Source: Capitella teleta
Lineage: Eukaryota > Annelida > Polychaeta > Capitellidae
Length of the DNA stretch: 64,000 nucleotides
Direction of reading: 5' to 3'
Assembly: GCA_000328365.1 (NCBI GenBank)
Contig: KB295623.1
Location: forward strand, 410,574 to 474,573
The position numbers and the translations under genes were made by a program. Shown here piece after piece: positions 43,219-56,535 of this stretch. Below the pieces are notes generated by a model. The model was not told where the DNA came from. It ran no database searches and saw nothing but the letters and a program-made list of their open reading frames with translations. The number at the start of each line of letters is the position of its first letter. The stretch's first letter is position 1.

Positions 43219-44643
43219 TACGTCGTGAGTAAAAGACTAAAAAGGTTAAAGTCCAGAGCTGTACGTGAAGCAAGTCAACTCCTTTGCGAGGTGTGAGATG
43301 CACTCGGAAACAGCTTTAGAGACCACCTCCCCCACTGTTAAAGCTCGCTGTTTCGAGCTTGCCCAGCAGGGGGCGTCCCGCTGGCTGAGTGGATGTTGAG
43401 CGAATAGGTAGTTGGGGTTCTCGTTAAAGCTTCTTTGATATCACTATAAATGTATTTCTCTTATAATTTGTTCGAGTGACAAGATACTGGCTGTATATAT
43501 CCATATCTTGACGCATATATGTGGGTAATTATATCACTCTATTTCAAGAGATTTGATAATATTCATATTCCTAACATTAACTACAAAATCGCACTAAAGG
43601 AATAAGGGGTGCTTCTTCGCAAAAAGTAAATATTGAACCCGAATTGGTTTGTTATAATTTTGCCAAAACTTAAAAATACCACAAAAGGATTGCGGGACAC
43701 GTGTTTATACGGGGGACCGTTAGACCTACTTTGGATTCAATGATTTCAATAAAACTTGGTACATACATGCAAATTAGCATGAACAAGTGTCTGACATTTA
43801 ATTGTGTATTTCACTTAAGGTTTTTTTTTTATAGTTTTTACTAATGTTTAGGTACCTGAAGGAACACAAATTTAGGTCAGTACTAGTGCTCTTTTCTGGG
43901 CTTCATTTTACCTTGTCATAACAATTTTCATGAAAATGTTACAAACACATTTATTTTGTATTGTTTCGATGCGTCTATGAGGAAAATATCGGAAATAATC
44001 GATTCGTCCACGATTAATATAGACAATTCGATTTTGAATTAGCTCGTAAATCAGGAGTCTGCCGCATTTTCACTAAATGCCGATCCCTTCTTTACTCAAA
44101 TTGACACCAGAGGTGATCACGGGACTTTCTGGAAAGTTCACGGATTGCAATTTTCCTCTGAAAAGCTAATCTATATTCAGGCCAAATTTCAGCTTTCTAT
44201 GTTCACGCCTTCTATATTAGGCCGAGAACTTTTCGAACAACCTTCGTATTATATGCATATATTATATGCACGGGATATGCAAAAGGAGTCAGAGTCCTCA
44301 ATTATTTGTTGGTCGAGGGTCTGCATTGAGTCTGTATATAGAATATTGTATAGAATACATTCCCCTATGTATGTACGTGCCATCAATACGTATTGAAGCA
44401 GTCAGCTCAATTATTGGCAAGTTGGATAATTTTTTGTTAATCAAGAATACACGCTCAATGGGTCACAAGTTCGATAATCTCGCATAAACTCACAATTAAC
44501 CATCGGGGCACACCGAAAGAGCTGCTCGATTAATTGCGCGAGCTTCAAATTTGCTATAAAGGCGAGAGCTGCAGTTTGTTGTTTAGATCAAGCACGAGCG
44601 CTGCAGTAAAGGCATCGCAATGCGCCTGCGCGAAGTAAGAGCG

Positions 44644-47600
44644 ATGGCGGACAGAAGCGGAGGAGGAAGAGGCCAGCCGGGAATCGGCGTAAAACCCGTT
44701 CCTATGAAGTTATTTGCGACCTGGGAGGTTGAGAAATCGACGCCTAACTGTATTCCGAGGTAGGTGCATAGAATGGCGACGCGCTGACTCCGCTGTCTTT
44801 CACGTGAACCTATTGTCAGAAGTTTGACATGAGCGTAAAACTCATAACAAAAGTGATTGTGCAACTGAAAAGCCTCGCAGAAAACGGACAATGGTGACAT
44901 TAAGAGGCATTTTGGGGCTTTTCATAGGATTCCGGTGACGTCTGAGTGACCCTGATGTTTGATTGCGATTCAAGTGTTTGAAATTTAAGCTCCAATCGTC
45001 TGTTTTAGTATTTACATGCCTGCTTATTATGATAATGATCGTAATCGAGTGATAATGATAGGCCTTTTTATTTTAATATTTAATATTACTTATTACTATC
45101 TTCATAAATTTAGTGTATTACAGTATTCATTTATCATATGAGGATTTCGATTAATTCTTATGGTGTGTAATAAATCTGGATTAAACCTTAATCAGCTCAA
45201 TAGCTCTTCAACCAGGTTTAGCCAACGGTCAAGTTGTAGATGCATGGATAATGGAATAACCTAATCTCGTTTCAAGATTCCTATTGCCATCACCCCACAG
45301 ATTATGGCTACAGAATGCAGCTACCAACTACCAAGAGATGTTCTGTGTGCCCCCTCAGTTAACAGATTAAAATTTGCTCTACAAAGTCATGCTCAGACCT
45401 GTGTTTATGTTAAAAGACACAAGATCATCTGACTCAGCATAGCTGACAATATCCTCAACCCTCCAGTAAATATTGAATATCCAGGTAATTTTTTACGAAT
45501 ATACATGATCATTGAGAAAGGTCCCTGCTTTTGCTTTCATGAGTGAGGTATATATTTACGATCTGGTTTATCTCATGGGTCGTCCTTAGTTCGTTAAGTA
45601 TCGAGCACTTCAATCATTATCATGAATTCATGAAGAGGCTCAGTAATAAATCAGTTGTTGCAAGTCTTGTTCCATGGGGGAATTTTTAGGTTGGGTCCTG
45701 CATTCTCATCCAAAAATAATAAAATATCTCACCTTCTATGTTAAGGGTATTTACCATGTATTCAAAATTCAATCTGCTCAGGAGAACTCATCATTCAGAT
45801 TCACTGATTTTGATCATGGTTTTAACTGACCTCAACTGGTTTCAGAGTATTGTGAAAAATTCCGTCTGCAGTTAATCTCTCCTGTAATCTTTGATTCCAG
45901 CTGTAATTAAGTTTTGACTAAAGATTGAAGCCAACTTCTTTACTATCAGCTGCCTAATTAATACATTATTTTAATGTGCAGACAGTCAGACATGCATCAC
46001 AATAGTTAGCTATACAAAGTCAGTTAACTCGGTTTTAGCAATAATTATCAAATTCAATTTCATATATTATTGTCAAAGGAACTTACTCATTGTTATCTTG
46101 AAGAGACGTCCTTTCTCTCTTTATATGCATTATTCATAGTCATTAGCCACATGCACCAGCCTCACTGTAGCCATTCAGTTCTGCATTCATCATTAATCCA
46201 TGGGTTTTGCTTAAAAAAACATGCTATGATTGTGGTTGGTTCTGAGTCATAACATGAGTCTTAAACCTCGTAATGAATTCATGACTCTGTGACTCACTTT
46301 TTCCTTGAGCCAAGTTTTTAACCCTTGGAGAATGTATCCAGTATTCACTTCGATGATTTTTTTTTTTCTTTCTAGTTTTCCTTTTTGCCATCTAAAATTG
46401 CAAAATTAGCAATTATATCATTCATGCCGGATTAAATCATGCCTACGCAGCGTGCATTGGGTGCCGTTTTATTCAGATGGCGAAATTTGTAATTGATAAA
46501 TTTGCATTTGTCGTTTTATCGCCTACTCGCCAGTCAAGTGTAACACATGGATTTTAAAAAGTGAATTGCAAATTGAGTAATTTGTAATCCCTCCTCCTCC
46601 GTCAGTCAGCCCTCCCAACCCCCTCCTATACCACTGTGAGAATAATCATCAATCCTTTCAACACAATACAAACTGTCTGATCATTCATGCGATTATTTTA
46701 CTATGCTACACCTTCATGACCCATATTTCCTTTGAATGCTTGTTTATTTATGCCACTGCATCCAGGCACCAATATAAAAAAAAAAACTGCCTATACAATT
46801 TTTTCTAAACAATAAAAGTAGATCAAAGTTTCCTGTTTGAAAACACAATTTCTTTGAGTCTTTCTATGTATATTAGATAAGGATGTTTGTTTCTTTTAAT
46901 TAAAAAAAGCACTTTGCATCATGTGCATGCATAAATCAATTCATTAGCCACTCGTGTTGAAAGGTAATCTGTGAGGAAATGCTGTTAAGGACTGTGAACA
47001 GTTTGCCTGGGAGCTCTTAAGCAAGCTATATACTTTATGGACTCTATTTAATTTGTGTTTGATGATGTTATACAGGGCTTACCTGCCATTTAGCTCCTAA
47101 GCGTTTGTCCACTGAGGTCATGACCTTATTCATAGTGACCCCACATATTCAATTATGTAATGACATGATATTCTATAATGACCTTGTCTCTATCTATCAA
47201 TCCGATTGCATAACACTTCTGGTTCTCACGTTCATTTTCCTCTTGACGCTAACTCCATTCAATTGATTATCAAAGTAAAAAGATTTTTTGCTATCAAACA
47301 AATGTCACTTTTTGATTATTCCTTGTTTTCATATGATATAATTGAATGCATATTTCAGTGAGTTGTGGAGTTGATTTTAATGCACAAAACTGGATATTTA
47401 TTTTATTTCTCTTTTCTTGCAGACTGTGCAGTCTCACACTCACTCGTCTTGTCATCATGAAATCACTTGAAAATGATTTACAATCGGTGATCATTGCAGT
47501 CAAAATGCAGGTGAGTCATGAGCTGTTGTTGGCGGTAAAATAATTCAAAATCAAAACTGTTATTTTTGTATTGGTATTAATTAGTATTTTGTTAATTAGT

Positions 47601-50600
47601 GAGCACCTCCTTGTGCATAATTGTAATTAGTGACCACAGATGTCGTGTGACAACTGTGGTCACCATCATGTGCAGGCGATTCACTGCTTTGGTCACTGTG
47701 CTGCAGTGGTCTGATGCCGTGGCCGGTGCTTATTGATCAGGCCTTGAGTTCTGCCCTCTGAGGATTCCCTTGATGTTTATCCCTCTTCCGGAGAAGGCCC
47801 TGTCACGGAAGCAGGCGTGTGATTTCTCGTGCAACACATCTCCACTCACTAAGATCAATAACTTTGTAATTGGGTTAATGCTCGCTGCATTATTTAGCAA
47901 TTTCTTCCATTTCATTTGCAACTCTCCATAATTTTGGGTCAAAATATGACCTGGTTATTTCTTAGGCTAAATTGTCTCATAATTTATTCTTATATAATCC
48001 TTTGTAGATATTTCCTCACAGGTATATATCATATGTATAGGTTGTTGTAAAGTTTATTTGGTAAACTTTACAATATTTGTTAAAGAATGCTAGTTAAAAA
48101 GTACGCTGGCAGTGGCTGTGTCGTAACTTGTAATATCATTTAACACCACCAGGGATTACTGGGTCCTCAAAATTGTGCGCTCACCAATTGGTTATCAATC
48201 AGTCAATAAGGCTTCAGCTGTAGTTTGATCTTAGAAATATTTACTTCATATTACGATGATATTTAATGTTTTATGTTTTATCTCATTTCCATTTCAGTCA
48301 TGATATCAATTTCATGTTTACAAGATATCATAATTGCGTGAACATAAGTCTTGACTCGTGACTTCAATCGTTATATTTTATGATATTTATTTCCTCTCTT
48401 GTCAAACTTTGAACTTTTAATTAGTTTTATTTGTTCTACAAATAGTGGTTGCATAAGAAGTGTGCAATAACATTAACACACACTCATGCATCACCAAAAC
48501 TACGCATTTATCAATTTATATTTATTTATTAATTATTATTATTATTAATTATTATTTATTATTATTATTTTCCCAGAGTTCCAAGCGTATTTTACGTTCG
48601 AACGAAATCATCATGCCTCCTAGTGGTCACCTGGACACAGAACTTGACCTTTCCTTCTCACTACAGGTCAGTTCTCGGAGGCTGTGCTTTGATATAGCTC
48701 AGCGACAGTTCAGGCGGCCTCTTCTGATTGGCGCTTGTTGTTCGTATTGTTCATGTATGCATGATAATTCAGTAGAGATGAGGATGTTGTTGAGCTGTTT
48801 TTGCAAGTGCACTTTTGAGAGCTCTCGAGTGCTGTTGGTTGTTGCTCTTGCAAACTTCTCGGTCTTTATTTGAAGTGGTCGGCCATCAATCATTCCTCGT
48901 GCACTGTCATTTTTGAAGTGTGCTGTGTACAAGGCCAGTTCTGCTGCTTCAACCAGTATGTTATTTATTGAGGCTTACCTGTCTTACTTAGTCACTGTTA
49001 ATCAGCATTTGCCGTGGAAAACAGAAAAAACAGACTACTTGATATGCTGGCATTATTTGCAGAGCAAAGCAGGAAAATTCCTCTTAGCAAACTTGGGTCT
49101 TGTTACGGCCTGCTTGTACTCTTCAACATCAGTCTCCTAGTGTAGTTATTTATGGTCGGATTTTGACTAATGTAAATTAAACATGAAAATTACTACCAAT
49201 AAATGCTTATCTGACGAGCTATCTTATCTACAATTCACTTTTGTTATTCAGTATTATTTCTTATCAGTCTTATCTTATCTTTCACATTTATGGTTAAATT
49301 ACAATGTAATAATACACAATGTCTTTCTTCCAGTATCCTCACTTCTTGAAACGAGACGGCAACAAACTCCAAGTCATGCTGCAGAGGCGGAAAAAGTACA
49401 AGAATCGAACTATTCTGGGATACAAAACTTTGGCTCTTGGCCAAGTTTCCATGGCACAGGTATAGTAATAACAAGTTAACCATCGTATTCATCATTTATG
49501 ATTTCACAACCTACCTGTATAAGTGTAACATTCCTGATTTTTCAATACCCACATCAAATATCGGCATGAATTTAATATAAAATTCCTGTTAATGGTATTA
49601 AATATAATTCGTTATCAAAACTTATGATGAATTGATGATTAACCAATAATTTGTTATTGAGTCGGTGATCAGCGCCATATAATAATAATATGTGAAGCTG
49701 CACCGATATAAGGAGTGCACTCTCGTCATGAAAGCAACCGGAAAATAAATAATTCAAAATCATGTGGCTGTTGTGAGTATTAAAGAGGACCGACCTCTGG
49801 TTGTTTTGAACTAGTAACGGATGATAGAGGATTCACCCCAAAAGACAAAGTACGCCTTTTGACTGACCTATTTTTAGACATTACGCTTGCTGTGGGCTAT
49901 TTCCAAGACACATCTAATTTGAAGGGTTTAAAATCTCGCTTTCTTCTTGCGTTTGATTTCATATCGTTGTGACGGCATAAAAGTATTTCTCCTATTGTTA
50001 ACAATGGGAGCCGTCGAGTGAGCAGATCTTGCAGCATTTTTCATAAAAGAAATCTCGCACTCATCTCGTTTCAAGTTATTCTGCTTGAGCAGGAAATTCG
50101 TATTTTAATCTGTCTTAAATATCATTCACGATTGGCCAAATTTATCGAAAATGGTTTCTCGTCACTCAATAAAGCCCACAGAACCGATCTAAAAAGGTTC
50201 CAAAATGAACAGAGGTCCTCTTTAAGTATTAACCTATTCAGCAGGTGTGAAAAGTAATTGGATGACAACTGATAACGCCTCAGTGACAGGTGTTTACGGT
50301 ATAAATTAAAGGCATCCGTTCTTTGTTAACACATTGCCTTTGTTTTGAGCAAATTGCCTTGTTCCTCGTGGAGAGAGTGAGCAGTCAGTTATCATACTCA
50401 TCTGTTATGACCTGTCAATTCGGGTCGTTCACACGAGAACATGTCTGTATGGAACTAATTATTGGCTCCCTGGAAATGTTGACCAAACCTCACGACAGCT
50501 GACGGCAACCGTCATTGGCTATTTGGTGAGCTGAGAGCTTGGCTATCAGGTGGGCTGTGAGAGGTAGCAAGGGCTGTTGTCTGTAATATGCCACTCTCTG

Positions 50601-53600
50601 GTGTTGAACAGTAATTCTGTTCTAATGCGTAACAAGGCCGTGTTCTGTGTGCAGCTGTCTATGCTGTTGTACGTGGAATTTATGATAAGAATGGACTCAA
50701 CTTGACTGATATGCTGGAGAATCGGCTTTATCTGACATCGGTTCTTACCTTGCGTCTTCTGTTTGTACATTGTGTGACAGACCGTTGTGTATATTACATG
50801 AACACTGCACACATTATGTCATGCTACGATCCTCGTGGGTTTCATGAATAATTCTTCTTCATAATGAGTTGCTGTGTCGTTTGTGTAATTACCACCGAGC
50901 GTTGATTATGCTGAGGGTGCCATCAAGTGCTATGTTATTCTAGCTTCTGTCTGCTGAGTAATCAATCCTCCAGGGTTCTTAGAGAATGCAGTTCTAATTG
51001 AGAGCTTATTGAGAGTGGTTTTACCTGTGTTCTGAGAAGAGTCTTTTTTTTTGAACCATCCAAAAACAAAGGATTTTCCTCTCCAATTGATATTGTCATC
51101 GATGTCTTGAGATAATTTTTTAAATGGTCTTTATACGAGCCTTCCAAAGCCAAAAAAAACCTCACTAAAGCATGCATTAATTAATCTTAATTACAACTTC
51201 TTCCATCTTCAGGTCTTGCAACGTTCTGTTGACCGAGAGTTGAATCTGTACAGTGACCCCAAAGAGCGGACAAATCTCGTCGCTCAAGTCGCCATGTCAT
51301 CACTCAGCAGTCAACCGGTCGATCACGAAGAAAATGGCCGCCGCAAGATCAGAGCTCATCCTGGTCTGTTTTGACTTTTATCTTGATTTTAATGACATTT
51401 AAATTTCTTTTTTTTTTTCAGATCGTTCTCCCGACATTGATGTCTCAGAGGAGGAGGAATGTCATGAGTATTTCTCCTCAAATGAGGAGCTCAGCGACAG
51501 TGAGCCAATCCCGGGGGAGGAGGACTCGCGTCGTGGTCGCAAGCTTCTCAGGCGTCCTGTTCGACCCGCTTTCTCTGCTGGGGTCAGTCGCAGGGATTCG
51601 GGTCGTTTAGTGCATGTTTAAATGTGTCATAATTTTTTTTCACAGCAAAGAAATATCAAACAGAAATTCATTGCTTTGTTGAAGAAGTTCAAAGTCTCGG
51701 ATGAAGTTCTGGATTCTGAGCAGGATCAGGATCCGGGCGAGGGGGATGTTGCCAACGCTAACGAGTTGGAGGAACTCTTTGATGAGCTGGAAGATCTGAG
51801 TGAGAGTGACCCGGATATCGACACGATCAGCGTGCTGTCAACCCCAAAGCCAAAACTAAGGTTCTTTTTTTCTTTCTTTTTTTTCCCCAAAAATTTGCAA
51901 TTTTTTTTTTCTAGTCGAAAAAACGAAAACATTGTATTCTGGATATAGATAAATGAATATATATATATATAATATATATAATATATAAAAATGATGAAAA
52001 GTACATGTATATTTTTTCCTTCCAGACCTTTTTTCACCAACAAAGGAAGCACGGAGATTTTAGATATTCCCAAGGTAAAAATGACCCATTGGTCTGCGGA
52101 CGTGATCATAATTAAATAACTTCAGGATTCGTCTAAGGCCAGCGATGACAGCGGGTCAAAAAGATACGACTCCGATAGCTACCTGGTTAGTATAACATCT
52201 TAACTAACGTCTAATGTAGATATGAGGGAATATATTCAATGATAAATGCCTGCGTCCCATTGATATATTTCCTTATCGTTATATGTTGAATCGTCTTTTA
52301 TTTCCGTTTAGATTCAAACATTTTGCAAATGTTTTAACCAATTGACCTTACTCCTCCAAACAAATGTAAAATGCATGGTTGTATTTTATAACTTGGAAAA
52401 ATATTTTGTAAAACATTTTTATTTTTTTTTTGACATAGATCATTTATTTGTGCTTTATTTTAAATCTTGTTTGGTTTGTCTTGTTAAGGGAATGCCCTGT
52501 GTTTTTTCTTTTATTTTTGTTTGCGTATCCAGGAGTACCTAACCGACCCAGAACCAGTGACAGACTCACTAGCGCACAGCAACAACAGCGCTCGCTTCCA
52601 CGAAGAAATGGCCGGAAAATCTCCCAGGCTGTCTTCGCAGCTGAGTCGCGAGGATCCGAGAAAGACCCCCGGTGGCTCCCCCTGGCGAGAGCGCGACTGG
52701 GAGACGCATGTCGTTGCTCACCGCTGTCCGGACCCCCCGACGGCGAGAGAAATAGCATGCATGAATACTCTGCATCAGGTGCCGAACGACAAGGGTGTTG
52801 TGGGTGTCGAGGTATCGTGGCTTGGCATGTCTCCTCTTTCTTTTTACCCTCATTCCCCTCTCTTGCATGTATTACCGTTTGTCCCTTACCCCTTTTTAAT
52901 CGTGCTTCTATGTTATTTTTTTTATTTTATTTTTTTTTTTAAATATTAATTATTTTTTTTTGTGAGCAAAATTTTATTTTTTGATTTGTAATTAATTTAT
53001 TTGCTTTTTTTTTTATTCTTCTTCTGGAACTCAGCCTCGACGGATACTCCTCGAGCAATTGACGGCACTTTTCTCTTCGGAGGAAAACCTCCCTGAAAGC
53101 CTCATTCTGATCAACACGAACGAATGGCATGGGCAGGTATGCGACGCTGAAGATTGTTAATTTGCATATTATGCTAATTTTGTCCTCCTCCAGCTGTTGG
53201 CTCAGGTCGTTCAAGAGTCGTGTCCAAACGTCATTTGTGTGAGTTCAGCGGTCGACGTTCGCGCCACAATTTCTCACGTCGTGAACAAAATTCAAAAATT
53301 GTAAGATTTCTCTCATTTTTCTTCATTTATTGTTCTTTTGCGCCTTCATCTGTTTCTCTCGCTGTTCTTTCTGTTGATGATACTGCGGAAGAAGCAGTCT
53401 GCTGTCATGAATCAATTCTACTTCCTCTTAAGACATTTGTGAATTATTTCTCATGCACTGAACACGTCATGCATATTGCATCTTGCATGGGGGGCTTGAT
53501 GTTCTCATAATCACGGCAATCATTCTATCTCAGCTTCAATGAACATGTACCACAATGGTCTTCAATCGACAAATCACTTTTTTAACTTTATTTATTCCCC

Positions 53601-56123
53601 TCTAAACTCATGAATTTTTTTCATTTCTCCTCTATTTTTTTTTCATTTTTTTTTTCTTCTTCTCCAACTCAGGTCTGCAATCTTTGGAAAAAAAAAAAAA
53701 AAAAAAAAAAAAAACAGAAAAATTAAATTTAGAATTGAAAGATTGAGGAAAAAAAAAAAAACCAGATTGCGGATTTATTTGCTTTTTTTTCTTCAGTTGG
53801 AATCTTCTTCCAACTATAACCGAACTAAATTTTTACCATATATTTATATTTTCTTCCTCTTTCCTTTTTCTCCCTTCCTTTTGCCTTTTTTTCCCCTTTC
53901 CTCCCCTCAGACGACATGGAGGAAATTTCGTGTACAGCGACAGGACAAAAGGGTCAGCACTGCATGTTGCATAGCGAATTCCCTGCATGCTTAACACCAC
54001 CGTCAATAGAATCACCAGAGAAGGGCTACGGTTGCTCTTGCATTTAGCATGTATATTTTGAGAGTTTTGGCTTCTTCAATAAAGCGATAAGCTTCTCGTT
54101 TAATTTGCAACGAAAGCATACTGGTCGATGTGATTCGTATCAATGGTTTCTTTAAAGTGGATTCATGGAATTATTTCTGTAGTCTTCCTCCCCCCCATCC
54201 TCCTCATGAACAAAGCCCCCCCCCCCCCCATCTCCCTTCACCGTAAGCACTCGGAGGTGTACATAGTGGATGTTTATATAACAGTCAATTTAGTGGACCT
54301 TGAACTTACTTCTTGTGAGGTGAGTATTCCGGTCCCCTACCCTCACCTGGTTTTGATTTGCGCTCAGGATATTGGTGTACCCTTTATTTAGTTATTGGCA
54401 AATATTTATGTTTTGCTTAAAATGAGTATGAAATAAAAAAATTATATGATTTTTTCATGTTCTGGAGGTCTCGTTTGGCACTGTATGTGCTGTTGAAATC
54501 CAAATTTCCTTCCCTTCCATCCTCCTATTCTACTCTGGCCTTATCAGGATTTTTATGTATAATTCACAGTTGCAACAGCAATTCACAAGCGCCCTCTGCT
54601 GTCAAAATGGCCATCGCTGGGTGCGATTCATTCGTCAACAGCATTCTTCGTCCATACGTCGAGCAATTCTCAGCGAAATCTCCCGACTGGCAACATTACG
54701 TCAAGTTCCTCGTAATCCCACTAGGTGATTGCGCAATAATCGAGTGAGCTTTGTGTCATTTCGTTCTTCTCACAGGGTCCAATCTCCTTGGGCGATACCT
54801 CTCCAAAGTGGATTCAACGTACAACTCACTCTTCAATGACTCCATTTGGCGAGATGCCTTTGAGAAAACTGAAAACTCATGCCGTCCAGGTTGGCTTTGT
54901 GTCTTTTTTTTTCTCCCTTTTCACGTAAGCTTCCTTTTTTTCGTAGATGCGGGGAAAATTGTCGAGAGAATTAACACTTACGTCTCCGAGGCGTCGTGTA
55001 GCATTCAACTGCCCATCGCAGAAGCGATGTTAACATACAAGGAGAAAAGGTTGGTTATTTGGGTTATTACTATAGAGATTTGATTTTAACTTTTTCTTCA
55101 GTAACCATGAGGAATCGTCTCAAGTGTTTGTACCTTACATCAATGTGAGTTGCACTGCATTGGCTTTTAATTTCTGAATTATTTTCTTTTTAAACGCAGG
55201 AGGTACGAATTGGACCCATCGATTCACCAAGCAGCGTGAACACACCGACATCAACGAGTGGTAACTTTTGGCGGCTGCGTTGAAATTTCGGTGTAACGTT
55301 TCATTTTCAGTTGACCTTGAGGAGCCAATAACGACCGTGACCCTCTCCAGTTCACCTCCACAACCGAGTCAGCTGGAGAAGGTGTCGCGTGAAAGCAACA
55401 CTCCACCGAACTCACCAAACGTCAACCAACCTTTGCCCGGGTACTCGGCATTAGCGTGATATTCAACAGCGATTCATGTGTCCCTTTTTCAGCATGCAAT
55501 CATTCGCATCCACTCCGCCATCAACCGAAAACGTTGACCTCCAACTGGACTACTGGACGGTCCAGTCCAAAGTGGCCGAGTTGCCATCGCTTGACCGAAT
55601 GACTGACCGCTTACAGAAGAAGGACAGCAAGAGTTCGCTGAAGACGACGTTTCGCTCGGTGCAAGTCCTGCGCCTGCCTCAGTCGATCTCCGCCCTCTCG
55701 TGCGCCTCTCTTCATCCGCTCGACTCCACTTCCACGCTTTCAATGACCGTCGTGACAAAGGAACGCAAACAGAAAAGTCAGTCACGACTTACGAAAATAA
55801 AATCCATTTTTTATTCTGTGTTTTTTTATCTCTTCTAGTTATGAGGATTGGGAAGAAATCGAAAGATTTGGAATCTAAATCGCAAATGATTGATGGCATC
55901 AGTCGACTCATCTGCACGTCCAAGGCTCAGACCAATCCGTTAACAGGTACGCTGTCTTTGCGTCATGTTACTGTGTGCTATGTTTAATTTCTCCACAGTC
56001 AACATTGATGGCGTTGAGTGGATGGGAGTGAAATTTTTCCAGCTGTCCCCGCAATGGCAGACGCACATTAAGCTCTTTCCTTTGCTGATTTTCTCAGCTG
56101 ATGCGGCTGATTCAGCCTTATGA
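44644..56123 (+). CDS. pacs: PACS, phosphofurin acidic cluster sorting protein, 21 exons
   Basis: Cytosolic adaptor that binds acidic-cluster motifs of membrane cargo such as furin and links them to clathrin adaptors and COPI. 888 aa, as in human PACS2 (889). Exons: 44644-44759, 47423-47510, 48577-48666, 49334-49459, 51213-51363, 51422-51582, 51646-51860, 52026-52074, 52126-52185, 52533-52811, 53035-53136, 53194-53300, 54570-54724, 54776-54889, 54947-55049, 55102-55144, 55200-55260, 55311-55440, 55493-55776, 55839-55946, 55999-56123. Landmarks: [16 protein letters not shown] and [14 protein letters not shown] (cargo-binding region), acidic VSEEEE with casein-kinase-2-type serine (autoregulatory region), [76 protein letters not shown], and C-terminal [19 protein letters not shown]. 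An in-frame upstream ATG at 44620 would add 8 residues. 44644 has the better context. Confidence 0.96.
49784..50221. mobile_element. TTAA-flanked MITE (Kolobok/piggyBac type)
   Basis: Both ends start AGAGGACC (left AGAGGACCGACCTCTG; right, inverted, AGAGGACCTCTGTT) and are flanked by TTAA (49780-49783, 50222-50225). 438 bp with no transposase. It lies in the PACS intron 49460-51212. Superfamily is inferred from the TTAA target. Confidence 0.8.
53911..53974 (+). other. Candidate alternative exon or early-ending exon in PACS
   Basis: In the intron 53301-54569 a strong acceptor (long pyrimidine tract then CCCCTCAG) precedes 53911. Spliced from the exon ending 53300 in phase 2, it reads open. 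Using the donor-like AAAGG|GTCAGC at 53952/53953 gives a 42-nt frame-preserving cassette. Reading through reaches a stop at 53972-53974, with AATAAA at 54078-54083. Both uses are predictions. Confidence 0.35.
54078..54083 (+). promoter_or_regulatory. Intronic polyadenylation signal in PACS
   Basis: AATAAA 104 bp after the stop of the candidate alternative terminal exon, followed by T/G-rich DNA. Could terminate a shortened PACS transcript. Confidence 0.3.
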
Positions 56124-56504
56124 GGAGAATTCAACGCTCTTGGTGATCTGGAGATCGCTGTGACTGGCTCACAGCCTCTTGAGTGTTCAAAAATTTGGAA
56201 ACAAAAAATCAAAAACTTTGAATAATCGTGGCATAGTATTTTTCTCCCTTCTTTATTTATAATTTTTTTTTGTGTGTGACAGAAATTTATTTATTATTAC
56301 ATTTATTCTTTTTAATCATTGCTGACATTTAATTATGGCATAATCTTGTGGTCACAGCCTTGTTTATTTGTTTATTTGTGTGTCATGTTGTGATAAGTAG
56401 GTCACAATAATTAGGACACTCAATTGCCTTCAGTATTTGTCTATTATTATTTTCTTGCCTTAAAAATCAGATTCTTTTGTCCTTTTGATAGCTGATTTAT
56501 TTTG

Positions 56505-56535
<31 letters not shown>

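Larger units (their letters stand above)
41576..44643. other. Intergenic region between divergent DNAAF10 and PACS
   Basis: No exon recognised. It contains the second copy of the unclassified dispersed repeat (about 42171-42606) and a minus-strand tRNA-derived SINE (42880-43218). GC rises around 44580-44760, consistent with a PACS promoter and first exon. Confidence 0.6.

Noticed and set aside
53650-53700. Acceptor-like TCCAACTCAG in the PACS intron
   Set aside because: Runs straight into poly(A) and gives Lys-rich nonsense.
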